DNA of 64,000 nucleotides from JBDHWG01 sp046328525 (GCA_046328525.1 JAXLWK010000011.1:124001-188000), one strand, 5' to 3'; counted from the stretch's first letter, positions 34,172 through 42,331 are shown. Numbers and translations are program-made. Notes: generated by a model from the letters alone, not told the origin.

Positions 34172-36622
34172 TTACACGCCGAGGCGGTTGCGGCGCAGGA
34201 TCTCGCTCGTCGCCTGCGTCGTGCGTGGCGTGTAGCCCGGCAGCGGCAGGATGCGCTCGTGAACGGTGTCCACCAGCCACTCCGGCTGCGGGAAGAAGAT
34301 GTCCTCCATCTCCGCCGCCGGCGTGATCCAGTTGCGCGCCCCAACGACGGCCGGCGGCGCGTCGAGAGAGTCGAAGGCGAGCTGGCTGATGTTGGACGCC
34401 AGGGTGTGCATGAACGAGCCGCGCTCGACCGCCTCCGACACCAGCAGCACGCGCCCCGTCTTGCGCACCGACGCCACGATCGGGTCGTAGTTGAGCGGGT
34501 TGATGAAGCGCGCGTCTACAACCTCGGCCGACACACCCAGGCCCTCCAGCGTCTTCGCCGCGTCCAGAGCGACATAGAGCGCCGGGCCGAGGGTGACAAT
34601 GGTCAGGTCGCGCCCCTCGCGGCGGACGGCCGGCTCACCGAGCGGAACCTCGTAGTACTCGACCGGCACGCCGCCGGGGACGACGGTCTCCGGCTCTGGG
34701 TACAGGCGCTGGCTCTCAAAGAAGATGACCGGGTCCGTACCGCGCAACGCCAGGTTGAGCATGCCCTTGGCGTCGTAGGCGGTCGCCGGGTACATGACGC
34801 GCAGGCCGGGAATGTGAGCGACCATCGCGGCCCAATCCTGGGAGTGCTGCGCGCCGTACTTCGCCCCGACCGACACGCGCAGGACAAGGGGCATCTGGAG
34901 GACGCCGCCGGACATCGCCTGCCACTTGCTCATCTGGTTGAAGATCTCGTCGCCGGCGCGGCCCATGAAGTCGGTGTACATCAACTCGGCGACGACGCGC
35001 CCGCCGCTCAGGGCGTAGCCCACCGCCGTCCCAACAATCGCGCCCTCGGAGATGGGCGAGTTGAACAGGCGCGGGTAGGGCAGCGCCTCCGTCAACCCAC
35101 GGTAGACGCCGAACGCCCCGCCCCAATCGCGGTTCTCCTCGCCATACGCGACCATCGTCGGGTCCGCGTAGAAGCGGTGGATCATCGCCTCGAACAGGGC
35201 CTCGGCGTAGGTCAGCGTCTTGAGCTTGGGCAGCGGCTTGCCGTTTTCCAGCCCGAAGCGGTTCTTGCCCTCGGTCAGCTTCAGCCGCGTCTCCTCCTTT
35301 GGCAGCAGCGTCTGCGGCGTCCCCTCGCCCATGCGCTCCCTGGAGCCGTTCGAGAACATGTAGCTCTCGATGACCGCCTCCTGCGAGATGCGCGGTGACA
35401 GGTCGGGGGAGATGGCCGCCTGAAGCACGCGGGTGACGCGCGCGACGGCGTCGGCGCGGATCGCGTCCAGGGCCGCGTCGTCGGCGTGGCCGTTGGCCTT
35501 GAGGTACTCGCGGAACGTGATGAGCGAATCTACCTCCTGCCACAGCTCGATCTCGGCCTTGTCGCGGTAGCTCGACGCATCCGACGGCGAGTGGCCAGAG
35601 AAGCGGTAGGTGACGGTATCGAGCAGCACCGGCCCCTGCCCCGCTTCGAGGACGCGCCGCTTGCGCTCGACGGCGTCGGCGACGGCCAGCGGATTCAGGC
35701 CGTCCACGCGCTCAGCGTGCATCCCCTCCGGGTTCACGCCCAGGCCGACGCGCGCCAGCACGTCGAAGCCCATCGTCTCGCCCTTCGGCTGGCCGCCCAT
35801 GCCATAGAAGTTGTTCATGAAGTTGTACAGGATCGGCGGCGCGCCGCCGGCCTCCGCCGGCCACAGCGTGCGGTACTGGTCCATGGCGGCGAACATCATC
35901 GCTTCCCACACCGGGCCGCAGCCCATCGAGGCATCGCCGATGTTGGCGATGACGATGCCGGGCTTGCGGTTGACGCGCTTGAACAGCGCCGAGCCGGTCG
36001 CAATGTCCGCCGAGCCGCCGACGATGGCGTTGTTGGGCATCACGCCGAACGGCGGGACGAAGGCGTGCATCGAGCCACCCAGGCCGCGATTGAAGCCGGC
36101 CGCGCGCCCGAAGATCTCCGCCAGCGTGCCGTACAGGATGTAGTCCACCGCCAGGCTCTGCGGGTCGCCCTTGCTCCACGTCTCGACCACGCGCAGCGTT
36201 GCGCCGTCGAGGTAGCTCTCCATGATGCGGCACAGCTCGGCGTCGCCTGTCTTGGCCGCCGCCGACAGGCTCTTGGCGAGAATCTCGCCGTGGCTGCGGT
36301 GCGAGCCGAAGATAAAGTCGTCCGAGGTGAGATTATACGCCTGGCCGACGGCAGACGCTTCCTGGCCGATGGAGAGGTGCGCCGGCCCCTTGTGGTTGTA
36401 CTCGACGCCCTCGTATGCGCCCTCTTTCTTGATGCGGTCGAGCATCGTCTCGAACTCGCGGATCAGGGCCATGTCGCGGTACATGCGCAGCAGGCCGTCG
36501 CGCCCGTATTTCTGGGCCTCAACCGCCGGGTCCGTGACATACGCATTGAGGGGAATCGCCGGCCCCGTCAGCACGCCCTGGCGGCGCGCCTCCATCGGAT
36601 CAATCATCAACAGCTTGGTCAT
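34172..36622 (-). CDS. 2-oxoacid dehydrogenase E1 component, alpha-beta fusion
   Basis: 816 residues joining both E1 subunits. Alpha part (about 1-400): LIREFETMLDRI, GSHRSHGE, GFNRGLGGSMH, and the thiamine-diphosphate motif IGDASMGCG...NFMNNFYGMGG. Beta part (about 455-816): YGEENRDWGGAFGVYRGL, SPISEGAIVGTAVG, AELMYTDFMGRAGDEI. It decarboxylates a 2-oxoacid and transfers the acyl group to E2 lipoate. Such fusions are known for branched-chain and acetoin-type complexes; the substrate is not clear here. An extra segment around residues 125-180 lies before the TPP site. It follows E2 by 117 bp. No E3 gene is present in the window. Confidence 0.92.
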   Translation of the reverse strand: MTKLLMIDPMEARRQGVLTGPAIPLNAYVTDPAVEAQKYGRDGLLRMYRDMALIREFETMLDRIKKEGAYEGVEYNHKGPAHLSIGQEASAVGQAYNLTSDDFIFGSHRSHGEILAKSLSAAAKTGDAELCRIMESYLDGATLRVVETWSKGDPQSLAVDYILYGTLAEIFGRAAGFNRGLGGSMHAFVPPFGVMPNNAIVGGSADIATGSALFKRVNRKPGIVIANIGDASMGCGPVWEAMMFAAMDQYRTLWPAEAGGAPPILYNFMNNFYGMGGQPKGETMGFDVLARVGLGVNPEGMHAERVDGLNPLAVADAVERKRRVLEAGQGPVLLDTVTYRFSGHSPSDASSYRDKAEIELWQEVDSLITFREYLKANGHADDAALDAIRADAVARVTRVLQAAISPDLSPRISQEAVIESYMFSNGSRERMGEGTPQTLLPKEETRLKLTEGKNRFGLENGKPLPKLKTLTYAEALFEAMIHRFYADPTMVAYGEENRDWGGAFGVYRGLTEALPYPRLFNSPISEGAIVGTAVGYALSGGRVVAELMYTDFMGRAGDEIFNQMSKWQAMSGGVLQMPLVLRVSVGAKYGAQHSQDWAAMVAHIPGLRVMYPATAYDAKGMLNLALRGTDPVIFFESQRLYPEPETVVPGGVPVEYYEVPLGEPAVRREGRDLTIVTLGPALYVALDAAKTLEGLGVSAEVVDARFINPLNYDPIVASVRKTGRVLLVSEAVERGSFMHTLASNISQLAFDSLDAPPAVVGARNWITPAAEMEDIFFPQPEWLVDTVHERILPLPGYTPRTTQATSEILRRNRLGV

Positions 36623-36661
36623 GGCTTAACTCATCCTGTTTACAGCTTGTTCATCGCGCCG

Positions 36662-36725
36662 TGTGTCATGCTGAACGAAGTGAAGCATCCCCCGGACGGG
36701 AGACCCTTCGCTGCGCTTAGGGTGA
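36662..36725. repeat. Inverted repeat, TGTCATGCTGAACG family, inside the operon
   Basis: Second copy of the element at 12797-12863, with ends TGTCATGCTGAACGAAG and the inverted TTAGGGTGACA. It lies between the E2 stop and the E1 start, and so would be transcribed as a hairpin in the polycistronic message. Confidence 0.7.
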
Positions 36726-36739
36726 CAGGCGGGGGACAG

Positions 36740-38221
36740 TCACACTGCCAGCAGCAAATCCAGGTTGGCGAGGTTGCGCGCCAGCGCCTGCAGGAAGCGC
36801 GCACCCGGTGCGCCGTCTACCACCTGGTGATTGATGGTCAGGGAGAGGGCGATGTGCGGAATGAACTGCACGTCGCCGTCCACCTCGACCGGCTTCAGAT
36901 GAATACTCCCCACGCCGAGGATCGCCACCTGCGGCGGGTTGAGAACGGGCGTGAAAGTCTCGATGCCCAGCGCGCCCAAGTTGGTCACGGTGAACGTCCC
37001 GCCTTGGAGCTCGTCCGGCGCGACCTTGCCCTGCGTCGCCGCCTGGCCCAGCCGCCGCGCCGCCTGCGACATCTCGCGCAGGCTGAGCGAGTCGGCGTTG
37101 CGGATCACGGGCACGAGCAGGCCGCGCGGCGTATCCACCGCAAACCCCAGGTGCACGCGCCGCGCCTGGAGCAGGGCGTCGCCCGTGAACAAGGCGTTGA
37201 CGTCCGGGAACTGGGGCAGCGTCCGCGACACGGCGAACAGCACCAGGTCGTTGACGGTCACGTCCCGCAGGCCAAGCTCGTCCGCGCTGCCCTTCAGCCG
37301 CTTGCGGTACGCCTGAATGGCGCGCGCGTCGGCGAAGCTGTTCAGGGTGAGCTGCGCCGTAGTCTGGAGCGACGCCAGCATGCGCTCGGCGATGATGCGC
37401 CGCACGTTGGTCAGCGGGACGCGCTCGAAGTCGTCGCCAGGCACTACCCTCCCGCCCCCCGCCAGCGGGGGGAGCGGAACCGTCGAGCCAACATCTGAGC
37501 CGCCCCCCGTCCACTGGGGGCGGGAGACAGCGGCCCTCATCTCCGGCCCTCCCCCCGTGGACGGGGGGAGATGGAGGGGGGCCTGCCCCGCCTGCAAGTC
37601 CTTCGATGTAATCCGCCCGCCCACGCCGCTGCCCTGCTCCGGCGGGACGTACTCGCCCCGCTCGACCATCGCCCGCGCCAGGGGCGTCAGCGTCGGGCGT
37701 GCCGCGAGCGCCGCCTGGACGTCGCGCTCGATCACGCGGCCGCCCGGCCCGCTGCCCGGCACGCCGGCCAGGTCCAGCCCCTTGCGCGCCGCGAGATTCC
37801 GCGCGCGCGGCGACACGCCAACGGGGGGAAGTGACGGCGTGACGGGGTGACGAGGCGAAGCCTCGACGCTCTCCCTCTTCCCCCCCTCTCCTCTAGTGGG
37901 AGAGGGGGCCGGGGGGTGAGGGACCACCTTCCCCCCCTCGCCCCTCGTGGGAGAGGGGGTCGGCGGGTGAGGGACGACCTCCCCCACCTCGCCAATCAAG
38001 GCGATGGTCGTCAGCACCGGCACGTCCTCGCCCTCGGCGAAGTACACGTCGAGCAGGCTGCCCGACGCCGGACTGTCCACCTGCTGCGTTGTCTTGTCGG
38101 TCTCAATCTCGAACAGCGGCTCGCCCAGAGTGACCGGCTCGCCTTTGCGCTTGAGCCACCGCGAGATGATCGAGCTTTCGACGCTGTTGCCCAGCTTGGG
38201 CAGAATCACTGGAGTTGCCAT
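36740..38221 (-). CDS. Dihydrolipoamide acyltransferase (E2) with repeat-derived linkers
   Basis: 493 residues. Lipoyl domain residues 1-80 with lipoyl Lys43 in EIETDKTTQQVD. Residues 82-114 are two copies of a HPPxPSPTRGEGGK segment. First peripheral-subunit-binding domain about 136-170 (SPRARNLAARKGLDL, GPGGRVIERDV). A second, similar segment is at about 177-211 (TPLARAMVERGEYV, GVGGRITSKDL). Residues about 215-258 are another low-complexity linker. Catalytic domain about 265-493 with SLTINHQVVDGAPGARFL, where His is the active-site residue (HQVVDG instead of the usual HRxxDG). It transfers acyl groups to CoA and forms the complex core. Twelve bp after the SDR gene. Confidence 0.92.
   Translation of the reverse strand: MATPVILPKLGNSVESSIISRWLKRKGEPVTLGEPLFEIETDKTTQQVDSPASGSLLDVYFAEGEDVPVLTTIALIGEVGEVVPHPPTPSPTRGEGGKVVPHPPAPSPTRGEGGKRESVEASPRHPVTPSLPPVGVSPRARNLAARKGLDLAGVPGSGPGGRVIERDVQAALAARPTLTPLARAMVERGEYVPPEQGSGVGGRITSKDLQAGQAPLHLPPSTGGGPEMRAAVSRPQWTGGGSDVGSTVPLPPLAGGGRVVPGDDFERVPLTNVRRIIAERMLASLQTTAQLTLNSFADARAIQAYRKRLKGSADELGLRDVTVNDLVLFAVSRTLPQFPDVNALFTGDALLQARRVHLGFAVDTPRGLLVPVIRNADSLSLREMSQAARRLGQAATQGKVAPDELQGGTFTVTNLGALGIETFTPVLNPPQVAILGVGSIHLKPVEVDGDVQFIPHIALSLTINHQVVDGAPGARFLQALARNLANLDLLLAV
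37448..37579. repeat. Palindromic G/C-run repeats within the E2 coding sequence
   Basis: Three short hairpins in a row, of the form CCCCCGCCAGCGGGGG, CCCCGTCCACTGGGGG and CCCCCGTGGACGGGGG. They stay in frame and encode the Pro/Gly-rich linker before the E2 catalytic domain (residues about 215-258). Confidence 0.7.
37880..37978. repeat. Two tandem copies of a dispersed repeat within the E2 coding sequence
   Basis: Two copies of a block of about 50 bp, each with CTCxxxTxGTGGGAGAGGGGG followed by a GGTGAGGGAC end, in frame. They encode the duplicated HPPxPSPTRGEGGK linker (residues 82-114). The same kind of block is a common intergenic repeat in other genomes; a partial match (CTCCCCTCTCCCCTTGTGGG) lies near 52103. 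Confidence 0.7.
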
Positions 38222-38233
38222 GCACCTTCTCGA

Positions 38234-39034
38234 TCAGCGCATTTCCTGGCCGCCGGTCACGTTAATGGCCTGGCCGGTCATGTAGCTGGATTGGTCCGAG
38301 GCGAGGAAGACGACGACATTGCACACGTCATCGTAGGTGCAGCCGCGCTTCATCGGCACTTGGTCAATGTAGCGCTGGCGCACCTCGGCCTCGGTGATGC
38401 CCCATTTCTTGGCGTATTGCTTGTAGAGCGAGTTGACCCACAGCGGCGAGTCGAGCAGGTTGCCGGGGCAGACGGCGTTGACCCGCACCCCATCCTCCGC
38501 CAGGTCCAGGGCAATGCTCTGGGTCAAGCCGATGCCGCCGAACTTCGACGCGGCGTAGGCCGAATTCTTGAAGCTGCCCTTCTTGCCCGATTTCGAGTTG
38601 ATCTGGATAATGACGCCGCTGCGCTGGGGCTTCATGACCCGCGCGGCGTGCTTGGCGCACAGGAAGTAGCCGTACAGATTGACGTCCAACACCGCCTTCC
38701 ACTTCGCGGCGGGAAACTCGGTGATCTCCTCAGCGATCAGGATGCCCGCGTTGGAGACCAACACGTCGAGCCGCCCGAACTCCGCGACCGTCCGATCCAC
38801 CAGCGCCGCCACCTGCGCCTCGTCCGTCACGTCCACGGCCATGGATTTGGCGCAGCGGTCACTCCCCTGCTCGCGCAGCAGCGCCGTGATGGCGTCCGCC
38901 GTCTGCGCCGCCTGCTCGGCGTTGATGTCGGCGACCATCACGCTGCACCCCTCGCGCGCCAGCCGCTGGCAGATGGCCTCGCCGAGGCCCTGCGCGCCGC
39001 CTGTCACTATCGCTACTCGGTTTTCGAGTACCAT
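38234..39034 (-). CDS. Short-chain dehydrogenase, sorbitol-6-phosphate dehydrogenase (SrlD)-like
   Basis: 266 residues. NAD motif VTGGAQGLGEAIC, NAG at VSNAGIL, catalytic Ser in INSKSGKKGS and Tyr-x-x-x-Lys in NSAYAASKFGG. The segments INSKSGK, KFGGIGLTQSIALDLAE, DQVPMKRGCTYDDV and TGQAINVTGGQ closely match what I recall of E. coli SrlD (sorbitol-6-phosphate 2-dehydrogenase). Expected role: NAD-linked oxidation of a polyol or polyol phosphate. It starts 3 bp after the preceding dehydrogenase gene and is followed 12 bp later by E2, so all are one operon. No sorbitol PTS is present, so the substrate may be unphosphorylated or different. Confidence 0.88.
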   Translation of the reverse strand: MVLENRVAIVTGGAQGLGEAICQRLAREGCSVMVADINAEQAAQTADAITALLREQGSDRCAKSMAVDVTDEAQVAALVDRTVAEFGRLDVLVSNAGILIAEEITEFPAAKWKAVLDVNLYGYFLCAKHAARVMKPQRSGVIIQINSKSGKKGSFKNSAYAASKFGGIGLTQSIALDLAEDGVRVNAVCPGNLLDSPLWVNSLYKQYAKKWGITEAEVRQRYIDQVPMKRGCTYDDVCNVVVFLASDQSSYMTGQAINVTGGQEMR

Positions 39035-39037
39035 CGC

Positions 39038-40759
39038 TTACTCCTCCGTGTCCGGCAGCATGACGCGCAAGAATTCTTCCTCGGCCTCCGGCGTCCACTC
39101 CTTGCCGTCCTTGAGCCTGGCATAGACCGTCGGCAGCGCGTCCTTCAGGTCCGGCAGCGGCGTCAGGGGCAGCTCCTTGATGTGCGGGAAGATAACGACC
39201 TTGCCCGAAAACCGGGCGTCGCGCACGGCAATCAGCCCATCCCGCGCCGCGCTGAGCGACCCAACGGCGGCGACCGAGCGGTCCGGCGACAGCTCGCCAC
39301 CCTCGACCTTGTCCAGCGTCAGGCGCAGGTCATCAATGCTCGACGCCGAGTGGCCGATGACGCGCCGGTTCTTGAGGTAGACATCGCTCAGGTCCAGCGT
39401 CGCCATCGTGCCGCGCGCCACGCCGGCGAAAATGTTCATCACGCCGCCGGGCGCGAGGGCCGGGGCGGCTTCGCTCACGGCAGCGGCGACCGGCGCGAGG
39501 ACGACGATGTCGTCGAAGCCTTGCGCCTGAAGCTCGCTCATCGCCGGGCCGCTGCCGTTGGGCTGCGCCGGGTTGAGGCAGTAGAACGCGATGCCGCGCG
39601 CCTCGGCCTCGGCCGCGAACGTTTCGCGCAGGTCGTTGAGGCGCTGCTCGCCCAGGTCGGTGCAGACGATCACCGACGGCGGCTGGTGGCTCTGGAGGGC
39701 GCGCTGGACGTGCATCCGCCCCATGGGGCCGCCGGCGCCGATGAACCACGTCCGCCCGCCGGGCCGCAGCGGCGACCGCACCGGCGTGTCGCTGTAGGCG
39801 CGGGCTACGTCTGGCCCGCGGCCGCCGACGTACAGCCAGCGGTTGTAGTGCACGCGCCCGATGTCCACCTGCACCGGCCGTGACAGAGCTTCGTCGGCGA
39901 TGAGCGCGACAATCCCGAAGTCGGCCAGGCGCGGGCTGACGGTTTCGACCAGATCGGCGTCGGCGCCGAGCACGACGATGTCGTCTACGGGCGTCAGCGG
40001 TGGATTGGCGGCGTCTGGGGCGTCAACGACCTCGATGCCCAGCTCGGCCGCGCGGGCGCGCAGCCAGGCGTCGAAGCGGGCCGGCACGTTGGTGAGCATC
40101 AACCGCGCCGGGTGCGCGGCCGCATCGAAGCCCGCGCCGATGGTGTAGTCGCCCTCGCCGCCCGCGCCGACGATCCAGGTCGTGCCGCCGGGCTTGAGGG
40201 AGGTGCGGTACTGGAGGGCGTAGGCGGCGATGACGCACGCCCACGGCTCCGTCAGCGCCGTCTCGGCGTAGCCCGCGTCCGGGCGAATGGGGATGAGGTA
40301 GTTGCCGTCGTCGCCATTCAGGATGCGCTGGTCAATCTTGCCGTAGAGCGACAGCCCGCCCTGGATCATGTAGCCGTAGGCGTAGCCGACGCCGTTGACA
40401 AAGATGTCGGCCTGGATGATGAAGCGGTCGCCGACCTTGTACTGATCGCGCAGGTTCTCGCCGACCTCGACCACGGTCATCGAGACCTCGTGGCCCTGGA
40501 CGGCCGGCTCCTGGCGGATGTCACGGAAGATGCGCGGGTGCTTCTCACCGAGGGAGATGATCTTGATGTCGGAGAAGCACAGGCCGCAGGCGTCGTGGCG
40601 CACCAGAAGCTCATCGGGGCCGATCTCTGGCATCGGCGTCTCGATGGGCTGACTGTCCTTTCCGAAATTCTCGAAGCCGGCCCCATACGTCGGCCAGACC
40701 ACGTTGTGCGGCGGCAGTTTCTCGGCGACGTGGTGATAGGCTGCGACCCTGTCTTCCAT
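39038..40759 (-). CDS. Medium-chain dehydrogenase with two Rossmann-like segments, unusual
   Basis: 573 residues, about 200 longer than usual alcohol dehydrogenases. ATG 40759 has GAGGAG six bases upstream; an in-frame extension to 40936 is the shadow of the PHP gene. GroES-like part (about 30-190) has catalytic ligands in CGLCFSDIK and QGHEVSM, but the loop that normally holds four structural zinc cysteines (QADIFVNGVGYAYGY) has none. Two nucleotide-binding-like segments follow: TWIVGAGGEGDYTIGAG near residue 205 and TWFIGAGGPMGRMHVQ near residue 330. I can only place it near L-sorbose-1-phosphate reductase-like enzymes. Substrate unknown; operon context implies a polyol or sugar derivative. 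Confidence 0.8.
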   Translation of the reverse strand: MEDRVAAYHHVAEKLPPHNVVWPTYGAGFENFGKDSQPIETPMPEIGPDELLVRHDACGLCFSDIKIISLGEKHPRIFRDIRQEPAVQGHEVSMTVVEVGENLRDQYKVGDRFIIQADIFVNGVGYAYGYMIQGGLSLYGKIDQRILNGDDGNYLIPIRPDAGYAETALTEPWACVIAAYALQYRTSLKPGGTTWIVGAGGEGDYTIGAGFDAAAHPARLMLTNVPARFDAWLRARAAELGIEVVDAPDAANPPLTPVDDIVVLGADADLVETVSPRLADFGIVALIADEALSRPVQVDIGRVHYNRWLYVGGRGPDVARAYSDTPVRSPLRPGGRTWFIGAGGPMGRMHVQRALQSHQPPSVIVCTDLGEQRLNDLRETFAAEAEARGIAFYCLNPAQPNGSGPAMSELQAQGFDDIVVLAPVAAAVSEAAPALAPGGVMNIFAGVARGTMATLDLSDVYLKNRRVIGHSASSIDDLRLTLDKVEGGELSPDRSVAAVGSLSAARDGLIAVRDARFSGKVVIFPHIKELPLTPLPDLKDALPTVYARLKDGKEWTPEAEEEFLRVMLPDTEE

Positions 40760-40779
40760 GACTTGCTCCTCTGGCTCTC

Positions 40780-42123
40780 TCAAGCCGTTAACTTTGCCAG
40801 TATCTCCGACGGCGTCCAATCGCGGTCCATCGCTCGCAGTTGCGTCAGCCCGGCGCGGCCCGGCCGCACCAGTTTCCCGACACTCGTGTAAAAGGCGTTG
40901 CGCGCGCGGCGGTCGGGCAGGTAGCTCCTGGCCCACTCACTGCCGTACCCCTGGCCCACCGCCCGCCCCAGCATCGTGTGCCCGGCCACAAAGTACGCGC
41001 CGTCGAGGAACGCCGCCCGACAGGGCGCAAGCTCAGGGGCGCTGAAGTCGTCCACCAGCCGGTTGCCGAAGCTGTTCATTTCGGTGCCGACATTCAACGG
41101 CAGAGCCATCTCTTCGGCCAGGTCCACCACGGCGTACAAGTTCTGGAGCTTGACGCGCTTCGTCTCCGGGTCGGCGATGTTCCAGTTGCGGTCAGGGATG
41201 ATGTTGATGGCCGCCGTCCCCTTCGCCACCAGCAGATCGAGCAGTTCGCCCATCGCCCCCTCGCCCGCCGACGTGCCGTCGAGGAAGGCATAGCACGGCA
41301 GCGCTCCGGCGGTAAGGATGAGCTGCTGGACGGTATCGAGCAGCGGGAACGTCGCCGGCCCCGGCAGCACGTAGCCCACGCCGCCACGCTTCATCAGGCG
41401 GCTGCGCACCAGGTTCTGGAACGCGGGGCCATCGCCCATGAGATCCGCGATCCTGTCGGCGGGCATGTCCAGCCGCGAGGCCCAGAAGGCCGCCGGATCG
41501 GCCGTGCGCTGCGCCGCGTGGACATACGCCTGGATGATATGGCGCTCGGTGGCATTGCCGGATGGCGTCAGCGGCAGCACGTCGCGGTCGTAGTCGAGCT
41601 GCACCGGATCAAGGTACGCATTGACGCGCGCCACAAGTTCGCGGTTGCGCTGCGCCGCGCGCGTGCGGAGGTCGGTCAGGGCGCGGGCCACATCGGCCGG
41701 CACTGCGCCGGAGGTAAAGCCGATGCCCATGTGGTAGAGCACGCCCGGCTCGCCCGGCGAGTTGATGTCGCGGCTCGCAAACTCGGGCACGTAGACCCGC
41801 GTCTCGAGCGCCGCCGCGCCGCGCACGCCCAGGATGTCGCACGCCGCGAACAGCTCGTCCACGCCGTCGAGCACGTCGAAGTCCACCATGCCGACGGCGC
41901 GGAAGCCGTCGCGCTTCGCCAGCCACGCCAGGGATGAGGGCGAATAGCCGTAGGCGTTGAAGGAGAAGAAGCTGTGGCAGTGCATGTTCACAACGTCTGT
42001 CTCCGGCGTGACAACGCAGCTGCCGTCGCCCATCATGTCCGCCAGGGCGCGCACCGCCGCCAGCCGACGGTCCAGGCTCGCGTTGTTCAGCTCGCTGTCA
42101 AGAGCGATCATCTCGGACACCAT
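40780..42123 (-). CDS. PHP-domain metallohydrolase-like protein
   Basis: 447 residues with GGGGAGG before the ATG. The metal motif VNMHCHSFFSFNAYGYSP near residue 45 is the PHP H-x-H-x6-Y/G signature. Further possible ligands: GMVDFDVLDG, ALETRVYVPE, NVGTEMNSFGNRLVDDF and the late YFVAGHTMLG. PHP proteins include histidinol phosphatase and polymerase domains; this one is much longer than simple PHP phosphatases, with an inserted region of about 200 residues. As first gene of the operon it could hydrolyse a sugar phosphate or lactone. Twenty bp before the dehydrogenase gene. Confidence 0.8.
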   Translation of the reverse strand: MVSEMIALDSELNNASLDRRLAAVRALADMMGDGSCVVTPETDVVNMHCHSFFSFNAYGYSPSSLAWLAKRDGFRAVGMVDFDVLDGVDELFAACDILGVRGAAALETRVYVPEFASRDINSPGEPGVLYHMGIGFTSGAVPADVARALTDLRTRAAQRNRELVARVNAYLDPVQLDYDRDVLPLTPSGNATERHIIQAYVHAAQRTADPAAFWASRLDMPADRIADLMGDGPAFQNLVRSRLMKRGGVGYVLPGPATFPLLDTVQQLILTAGALPCYAFLDGTSAGEGAMGELLDLLVAKGTAAINIIPDRNWNIADPETKRVKLQNLYAVVDLAEEMALPLNVGTEMNSFGNRLVDDFSAPELAPCRAAFLDGAYFVAGHTMLGRAVGQGYGSEWARSYLPDRRARNAFYTSVGKLVRPGRAGLTQLRAMDRDWTPSEILAKLTA

Positions 42124-42172
42124 CCGACTCCTCCCCTCGCATCCGGCCCCTCACGCCGCGATACACAAACGA

Positions 42173-42186
42173 AACAGGTTCGAACG
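42173..42186. promoter_or_regulatory. Downstream operator-like site of the PHP operon
   Basis: AACAGGTTCGAACG, with the palindromic core GTTCGAAC, in the 5' leader about 20 bp after the predicted transcription start. It shares AACAGGTT and CGAAC with the site at 42250-42269. Confidence 0.5.
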
Positions 42187-42208
42187 CATATCGTTACGTT
42201 ACAGGGCA

Positions 42209-42237
42209 ATTATAGCGCCTTTTTTGCGGTGTGTCAA
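42209..42237 (-). promoter_or_regulatory. Consensus sigma-70 promoter of the PHP-dehydrogenase-E2-E1 operon
   Basis: On the minus strand TTGACA (42237-42232), 17-base spacer, TATAAT (42214-42209): both hexamers perfect. About 86 bp upstream of the PHP gene ATG. A promoter this strong usually needs repression, consistent with the two flanking palindromic sites. Confidence 0.85.
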
Positions 42238-42249
42238 TAGAACAATCAT

Positions 42250-42269
42250 AACAGGTTACGAACCTTGTT
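42250..42269. promoter_or_regulatory. Upstream operator-like site of the PHP operon
   Basis: AACAGGTTACGAACCTTGTT, a near-perfect palindrome (AACA-GGTT-ACG-AACC-T-TGTT) located 12 bp upstream of the -35 box. Its centre is 78 bp from that of the site at 42173-42186, so both could be bound by one regulator with DNA looping. The regulator is not identified in the window. Confidence 0.55.
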
Positions 42270-42302
42270 CGAATTAGACGAATATTACCCCCGCTGGCGG
42301 TG

Positions 42303-42331
42303 GTAGGGGCAGGTTTGAAACCTGCCCCTAC
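42303..42331. repeat. GTAGGGGCAGG palindrome after the fucose operon
   Basis: 14-base arms GTAGGGGCAGGTTT and complement around one G. It lies between the kinase stop at 42374 and the next operon's promoter, so it would form a strong hairpin at the 3' end of the fucose operon message. No T run. Same family as the blocks at 34050-34160. Confidence 0.6.

Noticed and set aside
32307..34235. 642-codon open frame on + over araB
   Set aside because: Antisense shadow of a clear ribulokinase; no domain and Arg/His-biased composition. The same applies to long + frames at 37847-39883 and 43903-45750.
42172..42190. tRNA-like GGTTCGAA motif
   Set aside because: No cloverleaf arms around it; it is part of an operator-like palindrome.
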